Position numbers and translations under genes: made by a program
The notes under the pieces: model-generated
The model's input: only the letters and a program-made list of their open reading frames with translations
The model's database searches: none
Told to the model about the DNA's origin: nothing
Shown here: in pieces, positions 46,201 through 58,200 of the stretch
Layout: every line of letters begins with the position of its first letter
How positions within the stretch are numbered: position 1 is the stretch's first letter
Assembly: GCA_021186555.1 (NCBI GenBank)
Contig: JAJKFL010000011.1
Coordinates: 9,944,001 to 10,008,000, forward strand
Reading direction: 5' to 3'
Length of the DNA: 64,000 bases
DNA from: Reticulitermes speratus
Lineage: Eukaryota; Arthropoda; Insecta; Blattodea; Rhinotermitidae

Positions 46201-49200
46201 CCTTTAGAAGAAAGTTTTTGGTAACTAATTTAAATTTTTTGACATCTTATGACAGTTCCCGTATGTCACGTGGTAAATGATTAAAAATTACTATACCCAT
46301 GTAATAGACACCTTTTTTGTATTTAGTCAGTTTTACCGATGGTAAGTGTAATTTAGTACTTTGTCTTGTATTTATGGTATGTATCTCAGTATTAATTATG
46401 AATAGGTGTATATTATTTACTACCAATAGTAATAAGGAAAATATATATTGAGAATAAAAAGGCAGTATATTTAAATGTCTAAAGAATCCCCGACAAGACG
46501 CTTTTGGATTCGCATTCATAATGTTTCTTATAATTCTTCTTTGAATTATGAAGACATTTTTACTATTGGTCGCATTTCTCCAAAAAGTAATTCCATACGT
46601 AATAATAGAATGAACATAAGCAAAATATACAATTTTTAAATCTTCTGTAGATAAAAGTACTTTAAGAGATCTAATAGCAAAACAAGCAGAGTTTAATTTA
46701 GTAATAATTTTATTTATATGTCCTTGCCAAGATAAAAAAATACAGAAAAATTAGTTTACAGTACTACAGACAGTAGGATGTCTAATGAAACAACTTCAAC
46801 CCAAACAAAGTAAAACTGGTAGATAAAGCACAAACCAGAAATAAATGTGGGGGGCAAGTTAGGAAGTTGCCAGAAATACAGCTGTCATTTTATGTTATTT
46901 TTTTCAAGGGATGTCACTGTATTTGCTTTTTATAACAAAGTTGTTCTTATGCCCTACACAGTCTGTCATCGTTACTAAGTATAAACAAGGGCTGGGAATA
47001 TTTTGTTTGTTTTTTTATGAACCTGAGGAGTATTTAGGAAGGTGGTCTCAAAACATACTTAATGCCTTATTGAATACAGATGAAAATAAAATTCCAATGA
47101 GAAACTCACATGTTCAAAAAACCAGAAAGTTTTGCCTTCTATGGTTTTTACATCTCTTAATGTTGGATGTAGCCCAGACTGTACAAGGCTTTCCGCTTCT
47201 GATTCAAGAAGATTATAGCCTGTTGGAAGTTCATACTCAAGCACTGACAGACCACTCATAGGAGGGTCCTCCAGGAGCCATCTGCATTACAGAGTGGAAC
47301 AGTAAAATGTAAAATGCAGGAACATATTAACCATTTCACTGCCATATCTAAGAATGATGGATATACATGCAATACAATGCAATGTGATTGTTTTTTAAAT
47401 TTTGCAAATATAAAATAAAACAGTTACTGTTGCAGCTTTGAAAAAAAAATTCTGACAATGACAGTTTTCCATTTAATCCAGCTTCTGTTTTACACAAGTT
47501 TCTCTCTACCTTCACATGTGTTTGTCAAACTATTTTGGGGTAAATTTGTTCCTACGAATGGTAACAGAATATGTGCCTTAAAAGAGCAGGGGAAGAAACT
47601 GGATTCAGAAATACATTGCACAGGGAAACAAATACAGTGTTTCACAAGGAATCTGCCATACTTCAGGAGTATGTTCCATAGATTAATTTACATTTATGTA
47701 ACCAAACATACCTATATGCAAAGTTCAATGGTTACGGAGATAATGGTACGTAAACAATTTGGTCTTCTTGCAGTTCCACGTATTACATCTGTTTAACATG
47801 GTGTGTCATCTTTACACTGCTCAGGTCTATCCTTGAGCCAATAGCCAAGGCAAGCCACGTGGAGGTGAGTGTGCTATGTAAAGTACCTGGAACCCTAAGG
47901 ATGATTTTTATGAAACTAGTGTGAGTTTTTCCTGCTTAATTAATGTCTTTATGTCACTCAGATATTAATTAGATGTTAAGTACAGATGATAAAATTACAG
48001 GAACTACAAATTCCTCCTCATTTTAATATGTACTTGGTAATCAATAGATGTATAAGAACTCTCAATTCAATTCAATTCAATTCATTCTTTAAAATTTATC
48101 TTGACATTATCTCCATAACCATTCAACTTTGGATATAGGTATTTTTAATTATATCAATATAATTTGACTTGAGGAACGTTCTCCTGAAGTATGGCAGATT
48201 CCTCCTGAAACACACTGTAATTACACAGAATATTCCATTCTGAAACTATGCCTATGGCAATAACAGTTACAATAACAGGGAGTCTAACCATACTCATTCC
48301 TGTAATGCAAACATGTACAAGGTTCTATGTTGAAGAGATATATGCCACTGAACAAAAGAGTACATTAGTTTCCCTATGTGCTGTAGCACTTATATGCAAA
48401 ACTCAGCAATGAAAGGAGTAATTATAATTTGTGGCTTACAGTCTGCTGGCATAAATGAAATATCTGGTCATTGCATGACAGCATAAAGAGACTTACTGAA
48501 AACAGCTTTGAATGGTAATGGAAGATTTATTCCTGAATGTGGAATAAAATTCTTTTACTTCTAAGCTAAAAGTCTCAATTTTTGCCAACTCCTTAAATCC
48601 TTCATAATCGACACCAAAACTGACATCCATCTGCACAACAGCCTGCCCACTGCCTTTAGCGATTATATTTAAATGGCCCCACACATCTGGAATCTGAAAC
48701 AACATAAATACATTAACATGACAAGGGACATAAGGAATTCAACTGTTAATGTAAAATTATTCTTTTAAAAACAATATCCAAAATATATTAGAAAAATACA
48801 TGTGGTATACAACTCTTACAAATTTCTAATTCACATAATGGTGTCCTATTAATTGCAGATGGTAGTACCTGATCTCTGTTGCACTATTCAATCTTTATCC
48901 AAATATTATCATAAATACATTACTAAGAAAGCTGTAATAACATGTACTGAGCCATTCACTTCCATGGCATGCAGTGAGGAAAAAATTTTAGAAATCCACA
49001 GAAAAAATAAAACCTAAAAAAAAATAAGCTTATTTACTGTATACCTCACTTCCCTACAAGAAGATAACCTCCTTTCTTGGATGATGTAAAACACTGGAAA
49101 TTTATCATTTTATACACATACATGAACTGTTAGTTATTAGTCTGTCAGTTTTCATTTGGCACTACATACTCTTATGCAATTACACAGGGTCATTAAATAA

Positions 49201-52200
49201 ACCACAAAAAGTCATATATGATATAGATATTCCATGCATGAGGAAAAACTGCAATAATGTAACAATATGGAATATCTTAAAGTGACCTACTTCAAACATC
49301 TGCAGTTCAGAGAAGCTTGTATTATCAACATGTACTGTCTTTCTGAATCCAGCACTACTTGGGAGTTCCAGTGTAATGGACACATCTGTAATATCCTTCA
49401 GACGAGCTCTAAAGGCATATTCAGTCAGAGCTTGCAGTGCTATGACTGTATCCTAGAATAGATAATCTCTCATTAGGCAAAGCAAAATCTTGTTTAAAAT
49501 GTTGATATATTAGGCATTCCTAGTCTAGTGATTTAAGCAGGCCATGATCACTTTTTACCTCAAAATGGCCTTTGGAAGAAAATATTGCAGAAACATGGGC
49601 ATACTGGGAGGATGCTCGTGAATGGAACCAGTAGCAGCCCTTGTAAAACGCATACTGAATTTTTAGGTTCCATAAAGGAATTTCTTGCAAGACCTTGCAC
49701 CATGGAGTTAGTAGTGTTATCACAATGTCTACAGAAACTAGGATGAGATTAAAATTTACAGATATAATGGAAAAATTTATGGTTTAAAAGGGGCTTGAGC
49801 TTTCAAAAACAATTCCACTGTGCTTCTATAATTACTAAATCCTTTCATCATAGTTACAATTTGGGATAATCAGCACGGGACCTCTACAAGAGATTTCATG
49901 CAAGACATTTCACTGTGCTGTGCAAATAAGTTTCCACATGTCTGAAGAGAAGCAACACTGTTTTGCAGCAGCCTGCACTTGTTTTTTACATATTATAAGT
50001 AAATGTTGTACAGACAAGTTTAAGGCAGCATCAGGTGACAATTTGAATTACATTGCATGTTACAATTGATCTTACAATTTACACTTCATTTTTCCCAATA
50101 GTGGGCCGTCAAGAAATACTGTCTTGTACAAACTGATATTTGTTGACAGTTTACCTCCTCTTACTAATTTTTGGATGCTCATTACATGTTCACCCTATTC
50201 TGAGCCACATGAGCCCAGTCCACATCCTCACACTCCTTTCCTTTAAAAAGTCAGTTTAATATTTCCTCCCACCTATGCCTGGTCTCCCTAGTGGTCTTTC
50301 TGACTATATTTTGTATGAATTTCTCATGTTCCCCATATGTGCTATGTGCTCAACATATCCTATCATCCTTGATTTGGTGAGCTGTACCAATTATACAACT
50401 CCCTTCGTCCTTGAATCACTGAGATATATCAATTATAACACTCATGAATATGTAAATTTTTCCACGCTCCTCTTATTTCATGTCTGGTCAGTAAAAATAT
50501 TTTTCACATCTCTGTTCTGAAATATCCTCAGTCTGTGTTCCTCTCATTGATGAAACATCAAGTTTCATACCCATGCTTTATATGATTTTTTAAAACTATG
50601 CTCTTTATAAGCTGAAACAGTAAACCAGTTAGTCATATATTTCACTGAATACAGTTCAGTCTTCAATGTTTCCCTGTACTACCAAATTCCTTGTTTTGAG
50701 TATAGTGTGAATGGTACAGACCAAATGGAGGACTGTAAGGAAGTGTAAGGCAGAAATATGTAGTTGAGACTCAAATAATAATATTATAATGATAATGACA
50801 AAATTATTATTATTATTATTTCATAGTAGTAGTAGTAGTCGTCGTAGTAGTAGTAGTCGTCGTCGTAGTAGTAGTAGTCGTAGTAGTAGTAGTAATCGTC
50901 ATCATCATCGTCAAAATTTTAAGTGCGACTGGAATATATGCTGTACTTACATTTACCAGACTTGTGGATTATTCATATATTAATTCTTTCCCTACACTTA
51001 AATGAGATATCAGTTCACTGTTCACATTTTTACTGTGAGATTTCAGGGTCAGTGTCAGGGAGAATTTCAGAATACTGAATTTATGTTCTTTTTCAAACAC
51101 ACTATCCAGAAACTGACATCAAGAAATTTAAATCAACCAAACTGCCCATCTATTTATACAGCACTAACCATAGTTGAAATGAAGGCACTGTTACCCATCC
51201 GAACTGAAGTGAGCCATTGCACTATCTTCTCAGGAATAATCGTAATTCCTTCTCTCATGAGGTACACCATAAGGGCATATGATGTGGCTTCCACAGCTAC
51301 AGAGACATCTGTCTCATAGTCTCGAGGACAAATAAAGGGTCTCTGATTCTCATATCTAATTCTGGTTTCTGGCACTGGCACTCTGGACCAATATGGTAGA
51401 CCATCTGCAACATTATTATTTACCAGTCTACACATTAATTCTTCATGGTTACATGTTCTGCAAATGAAGATGATCACTGACAGAATTTACTGCAATCCAG
51501 TCATCTTGAACTGATTATATCATTCCCCATGACTATTCATGTGAGCATTTGACCGTACATTTTTATTGTATATAGTCCTATTCTGACAAATGTACAATTT
51601 ATTATCTCCTATTTAATACATGCTTATGTCAATAAATAGTCAACATGTTTCGAACTGTATCAGTTCATCATCAGGACTCTTTATCATTACACCAGCTATA
51701 TGGATCTATTTTATCTATTTTAATGAATACCATATAGCTGGTGTAATGATAAAGAGTCCTGATGATGAACTGATACAGTTCGAAACATGTTGACTATTTA
51801 TTGACATAAGCATGTATTAAATAGGAGATAATAAATTGTACATTTGTCAGAATAAGGATATGTATGACTAACTTCCATACTGGTACCTACTTGTTAACAA
51901 CAGTAACCAATAAAAATACATTTCATATTAAAAATTGAAGGGAGTATAATTCAGAGGTACATCTGTACTTTAGTGTTCTTGCAGCCTCATCAGTTTTTCA
52001 GATTGAAGATTAAGATTCATACAAAATAAATGTGTTGTTTGCATGAGCTCTTACTCATATGGCAGAACTTAAAAGGCATTAAAATACTCTGATATAAGGG
52101 ACCTGAATGAAGTAGGCAACAGAAAAAAATACATAACAATGAACTACTTAGATTACACAGGCAGTCAAATACTGCATTTTTGGAAAATTAGGGCAAAGTT

Positions 52201-55200
52201 TAGATATACAGTTAAGAGTGTCTAAAAAAAAAGGTGTACAAGATTTCTGGCGGGAGGAAGCATCTTTGAAAATAGTTGCTTGGAAGGCTGAGAAGGTTGT
52301 GTACAGTACTGTAGTGGATCTTGGGAAAATAAGATGTGACGAACTGGAAATGGAAATGGCTCTGGTTAACGCCCAGGGACAGCCTGAGTTATGAGTAGGA
52401 GTGCTTTTCATGATGGTATGCAATGGTATGGCATACCGACACTTTACTAATGGTGACCAGGAAATTCTTAATCTTTCATATAACCTGAATGTTCATTACT
52501 GTGTTCACAGAAGAATGCCACTGGTCCCTACACCAGGCCACATATTCCAGTCCACAATTTCACACTTCGTTTCTTTAACACTCGCCTTAATATTATCATC
52601 CTAACAAAGGGTTTGTACAAACATTTCTCATTTTCCCATGCATGCTACATGTGCCACCCATATTATCTTACTTGATTTGATCATCCTAATGACATCTGGT
52701 ACAGTACAAATTATGAAGCTTTTCAGTGTGTTATTTTCTCAAGCCTTCCGGTATATCCCCACCCTCTGGCCCAAATATTTTCCTCAGCCTCCCTTTCTCA
52801 AACCCCCTCCCTTCATGTTCTTCCCTTAATGAGAAAGACAAAGTTTCACACTTATAAAACCAAGAGGTAAAGTAACGTGTTTTTACATTTTTACAAAATT
52901 TACGTGTGTACAATGACTGGTAATACTCACATACTGACATATTTTGTATGTATCAAATGCTGCAGAAGTGTCTCAAATTCGGCCAGTTATTTTCTTTGTT
53001 ACATTAAACAGTCATAAGAAGAAATTCTATGCAGGCACTGTGTGTGTTCTTCTTGTACAGGAATGCTTATATGAACTGGCAAATAGCTAATATTTTGAGA
53101 TCTGTTCTATCACAAACATTGAGCAAAGTCTTCAGAAGTGCTGAGTACTGTTGCAGTCATTATAATCAGGTTATTGCATTGACAAGCTTAGAAAATTTAC
53201 TGTTTTTCAAGTCAACAAGTCAGTCATTTTGAATGACCTATCAATAAACACGAAATACCAAATCTTTGCTAAAGACCAGCCACATAATTCAGTCAGTACC
53301 TGTCTAACTTTGTCATAATATCAGACAAGTTCCATTATTCAACTGTACTGTGGGACTAAATAAATTTATAATAATGCTGCTGTAACACTTCAATCATTCA
53401 AATATTTAACTGCAGTAATAAACTATAAATTCATTCTGTACATACACAGAGGAATAGTCACTTCAGAACAATTATCAAACAAAAAAATTCCACACACCAA
53501 ATGCAGCTAGCCCTACATGACATCTCTGGGCAGTTTACCAAGCTAATTCTTATTGGTTAAAAATGTTCATTAGCTGGGATGCTTGGACATTACAAAACCC
53601 TAACCATTTTTAGTTTAATTCTGTTCTTTACATTACCTGTTTTGTATACCAGGTTAATAAAGTTCCTAGTTCTATAAAATCCTGACAAATAGTAGCATCT
53701 GGCTAAGTGTGTGAATAAACTGATTTGTGTTTTGGTTACATACTTCATCATACCTGCAACTTCCAGTCTTGAAGAATGCAGAAGATTGAAGGCAAATTCC
53801 TTTTCAATACTGTTACATAATGTAAGTGCATAAGTTGTTATAGCAATTTCATATGGATCAGTCATTGAAGACAGCTGGTGTTCCAGATATCTAGAACACA
53901 GAACACAAGTCTTATGGAACAACCACTTCAGTTTCATAACCACATGACTCAACTGAGACACAGGTATGGCACCAACCTGACAGCCTTAATACTTGCTTTG
54001 GCAGCTTCAGTTCGAATGCTCCCCTGTACTATATGCATTACTTCATGAATTGTGATTAGAATGTGAGCAGTCAGGGTAATGTTGCGATACTGCACTGAAT
54101 TGTTGAAGTTGGTGACACACTAGAACAGTGGAGTGACATAATAAAATTTCATCAAGATTCTTAGGCTCTAAATTATGTGTAAGAAACTATCCCTAGAAAA
54201 AAAAGTCACAAATTTTTATCCTCTATATACCGTATTTATAAATTCATTGTATTACGTTATTCATTTATTCTTTAGTGGAGTTTTAACCTTCAATTGCTAT
54301 ATATATATATACACATATATATATGTATATACCGTATATTCTCGAATCTAATCCGCACCTTTTTTACAGTTTTAGAGGGCTAAAAATCAGATGGGGATTA
54401 GATTCGCGTGCGGATTAGATTCGCGGTCTAGAGCTGGATTTTGGAAAAATGATTGAGCTGCTGTACAATATAACAATAACGTAATTAACGTAATTAATAA
54501 ACAACGTAAGAACAATAAAATACAATAATCTATTATTTTATTATTTATTATTATAATTTATTATTCATCAGACTCGCCGTCATCACTCATAACTGAATCG
54601 TTATCCGTGTTCTCCACCCAGTCACTATCATCTTTATCTTCAACATCGTCCTCCCATACAATGTCATCTTCGGTTCCGTCCAAAGCATTGCTTATGCAAC
54701 ACTTCTTGAATGATCTGACGATAATGCTCTCCGGGAGGGCTTTCCATGCAGCCGACACCCACCGCGCCACTTCTGAAGGAGCTGCGCGTTTGATTTTTCC
54801 AGTTGCTGTTAACTCACGGGCAGGATCCGCAACCCAGGTCAGATATTGTTGCCTCAACCTGTCTTTAAAGGGCTTATTAATGGATACGTCCATTGGTTGC
54901 AACACTGATGTCATTCCACCCGGAATGACAACAAGCTCAGTTTTCAACTTGCGGAGCTGGTCCTTCACGGAATCAGTGAGATGCCCTTTGAATGCATCAA
55001 GGACAAGCATTGATGGTTGATTTAAGAAGGCTCCAGGCCTACGACTCCATACTATTTTCAGCCACTCCAACATCAGCTCCTCCGTCATCCATCCTTTTTC
55101 CTGGACCCTGACTATAACGTCCTTTGTAAACGCCTCTGATTTGGGTAAAGTCTTCCTTTTCAAAATTAGCAAGGGTGGTAGTTTTCTCCCATCAGCAGTT

Positions 55201-58200
55201 GCTGCCAGCATCACTGTTAGGCAAAGCTTTTCGCATCCAGCGGTTTTCAAAAGTACCTCCTTTACACCTTTCTTCTCCACCGTGTAGTTTGGTGGCGTAT
55301 CAAGACAAATAGCCGTTTCATCGGCATTGGCAATTTGCCCGATCAGAAAATTTTCCGTCTTCCTAAGGTTGATGATGTACTGCTGATAATTCAACAACTT
55401 TTGTTCAAAATCTTTTGGGAGCTTTTGGCATATTGTCGTCCTATGCCGCAACGCCAGCCCCATTCGGCGCATGAACCTTATGGCCCATCCTTTACTGGCT
55501 TTAAAACGACTTCGAGGAATGTTCAAAGATCTGGCCTTCTTTATCGCCTCCTCGCGAAGTAGATCATAACTCACAAACAGTCCAGTCTTGCGTCTCTCTT
55601 GAAAAAACGTAAATACTGCATTATCAATTTCAGGAAATCGTCCTTTCTTGGGTCCAGTGAATTTCCTTCGTGACGCCTCACACCCGCTGATCGCTGCCTT
55701 GTGTTTCCGCCATAGTCGAACGTTGCTTTCATCAACTCCAAAAATTGCAGCGGCTTTGCGGTTTCCATTCTCCTCTGCGCACCGAATAACTTCACGTTTG
55801 AACTTTGCCGTATATGAGAGTCGTTTAGATTTCAGGTGTCCCTCTTCCATAACTACGGTACACGACAAATTGGAACAAGCACCTCCCACGTTTCAACAAC
55901 TAAAGATCAGCTGGCTTCAGACGAGATTGCGCACGTCTGTTGAGAAAGGCCCCGCCTCTATCGGTATGACTCATCGGCCACAGGCGTAGCGTCGGATTTT
56001 AACGCATTGGTAACATCCAATATTATTCAATCAGTCGCCCCGTGGGCAAGCGGTGGTTGAAGGAAAGGTGCGGATTAGAATCTCGAACTAACTTTTTTCG
56101 TTTAAGAAGTCGCCAAAAACTGGGTGCGGATTAGATTCGGGTGCGGATTAGATTCGAGAATATACGGTATATATAATTTAAGGTTAAAACTCCACTAATG
56201 ATTAAATGAATAATGCAAATTTTGTAAAATATTGGCAAATGTGAAAACATATATTAGTCAGCAACCTATGCTGACTAAATTCCCTAATTAAGTCCTCACT
56301 GTGTTACGATACTGACACAACTGCAACAGTGTCAATGATAATGCATGATGAACTGCAAAGCAGCAGCTTTGGAGCAGTTCAAGATACTATCCCAGGATCT
56401 GCCTTGAGGAGCAGAGGAAAGCCACAAAAGCCTAAGTTAGGATAAAGATTACCATAGTCAGAATTTCAAATGGCTGCCTCTCAAACACAAGCTAGTTGGG
56501 AACTATCAGTTACTACCTATTGACTTAATGAAGAAAGGTAGGCAGATAGACAAAACAAGACCTTAAAGTTGCATGTAAGTGTCAATCTTGTTAAACTGAC
56601 ACTGTTGGAAATAATGACAGACATGGCAAAGTGCTATAAATCGTGTTGTCAGGCAAGAAAGAAGATGGATGATGACTCATAATGCAAAACATTGGATAAT
56701 CATGAACACTCATCAGAACACTTTAAGCAGTAATAAAACTCATTGTAATTCTGATTTCAGAAGGTATTCACCCCCTTGTATGAAACAGGCAGAATTTTTT
56801 ATACGCTAAGTAAATATGATATTGTGTTTCTCCAACATTTTGGTGCCTCAGTGCTCTATGCAAAATTGGAGATATGTGCCTGATAATTAGAGGAACACTT
56901 ATGCTCTGACTCTAACTCTGACTATAACTCTAACCATAATACTTTTAAAAGGAAGGAAGCAGTGCAGGATGAAATGTTGTGTGGAAGGATAAAAGTGTGA
57001 TATTTTATTTCAGGATTAAACTAATAGTGAACATAGAAAGGATTCATGTTTTAAAATAATACTTCTCTAAACAAAAAAGTTGCTGATTGTGAAGCTGACC
57101 ATTCACTTTGGTCCGACACTGATTTTACAACGTGTGGAGCTTTGCCTCTCAAACCTCCCTATATACCTTTACAGTTTGATGTTAAGCACTAGGTTCCAGA
57201 TAAAATACTGTGCAGAGAAGTACCATACCTTGCCCCGCATCTTTGTATCTAATGGATCATGATACCATGTTGTTTCCGCAAAGCTGCCTGTTTCTGTTTG
57301 GAACTTCAAGATCCGTTCAATGCTTCTTGTAAAAATCTGTGGTTCAATATAAAACAAATTCTCCCAGTCTTGAAAAGAAGCATATTTAAAAATTCGGATT
57401 ACCCAGGATGTGAGCCTAAAAAAGTTCCACAACACATTGTGAATGTACATATATGCAAACAGGCCACATCCCACTTCCATTTTACAGTATAACTTTGAGT
57501 GTCTGCTTTGCAGATTAACCACAAATATTCTGAACCCTTAGTTACTGATTATAGCTTCAAATAATTATTAAAGTTTTACACATTACATCTCTTTCAATAA
57601 TATGTACTGACAATAATTTATAGTGACACAAAATATACTGTAAATCTTCTTACACTGCAACTTTCTCTTTTATTATTTCCTTATTTTATTGCTACTCATA
57701 TTCCCACTGACCTACAACTTAATAACGGTTGCTTTCTTCTACTGGGTTCACAGCAGCCTGGATGGCCAGTATTCTCAGAGTTTAGGATTACCCATTATTT
57801 TTAATTATCTGTGCTACTTTCCTCATCCATTACCACAGACAATAAAGAGGTCAGTCTATTTTAATAAAAGACGGAGATAGAAGGAGGGTTGAGAATAGTA
57901 AGTAACATTGTAACACCATGCCATTAAAAACATGGTAAGTACAACATATCAGTAGTTAAATAGTATAATTGCTCAACTATACCTAGTGCCAAAGTTAAGA
58001 ATGAGTGGAGCTATAGCATTATTACCCCTACATGCCTTCATGGCATGAACAGAAAAAACTTTAATTTTTTCATTATGTAACTAGAAAAGAAATACTGCAT
58101 GGATGAGTTAATCAGGAAACAGAAATGTGTAAGACACAATTTGTAGCAAAATGGACACAGAACAAGTGTCATAGCTGAAAAAATAGAGACATTAATTACA

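Larger units (their letters stand above)
54240..56220. repeat. Old inverted repeat split by the pogo insertion
   Basis: The left flank (54262-54300, TTCATTTATTCTTTAGTGGA, then GTTTTAACCTTCAATTG) and the right flank (56176-56215, TTTAAGGTTAAAACTCCACT, then AATGATTAAATGAATAATG) are imperfect reverse complements of about 45 bp, with TA-rich sequence between them and the transposon. Removing the transposon would restore a small palindromic element with a TA-rich centre. Confidence 0.75.

Noticed and set aside
50800-50915. CRISPR array
   Set aside because: Simple trinucleotide repeats without spacers, in a eukaryotic intron.
54607-55020. 137-codon plus-strand frame within the pogo element
   Set aside because: It is the antisense shadow of the transposase, whose motifs are unmistakable on the minus strand.
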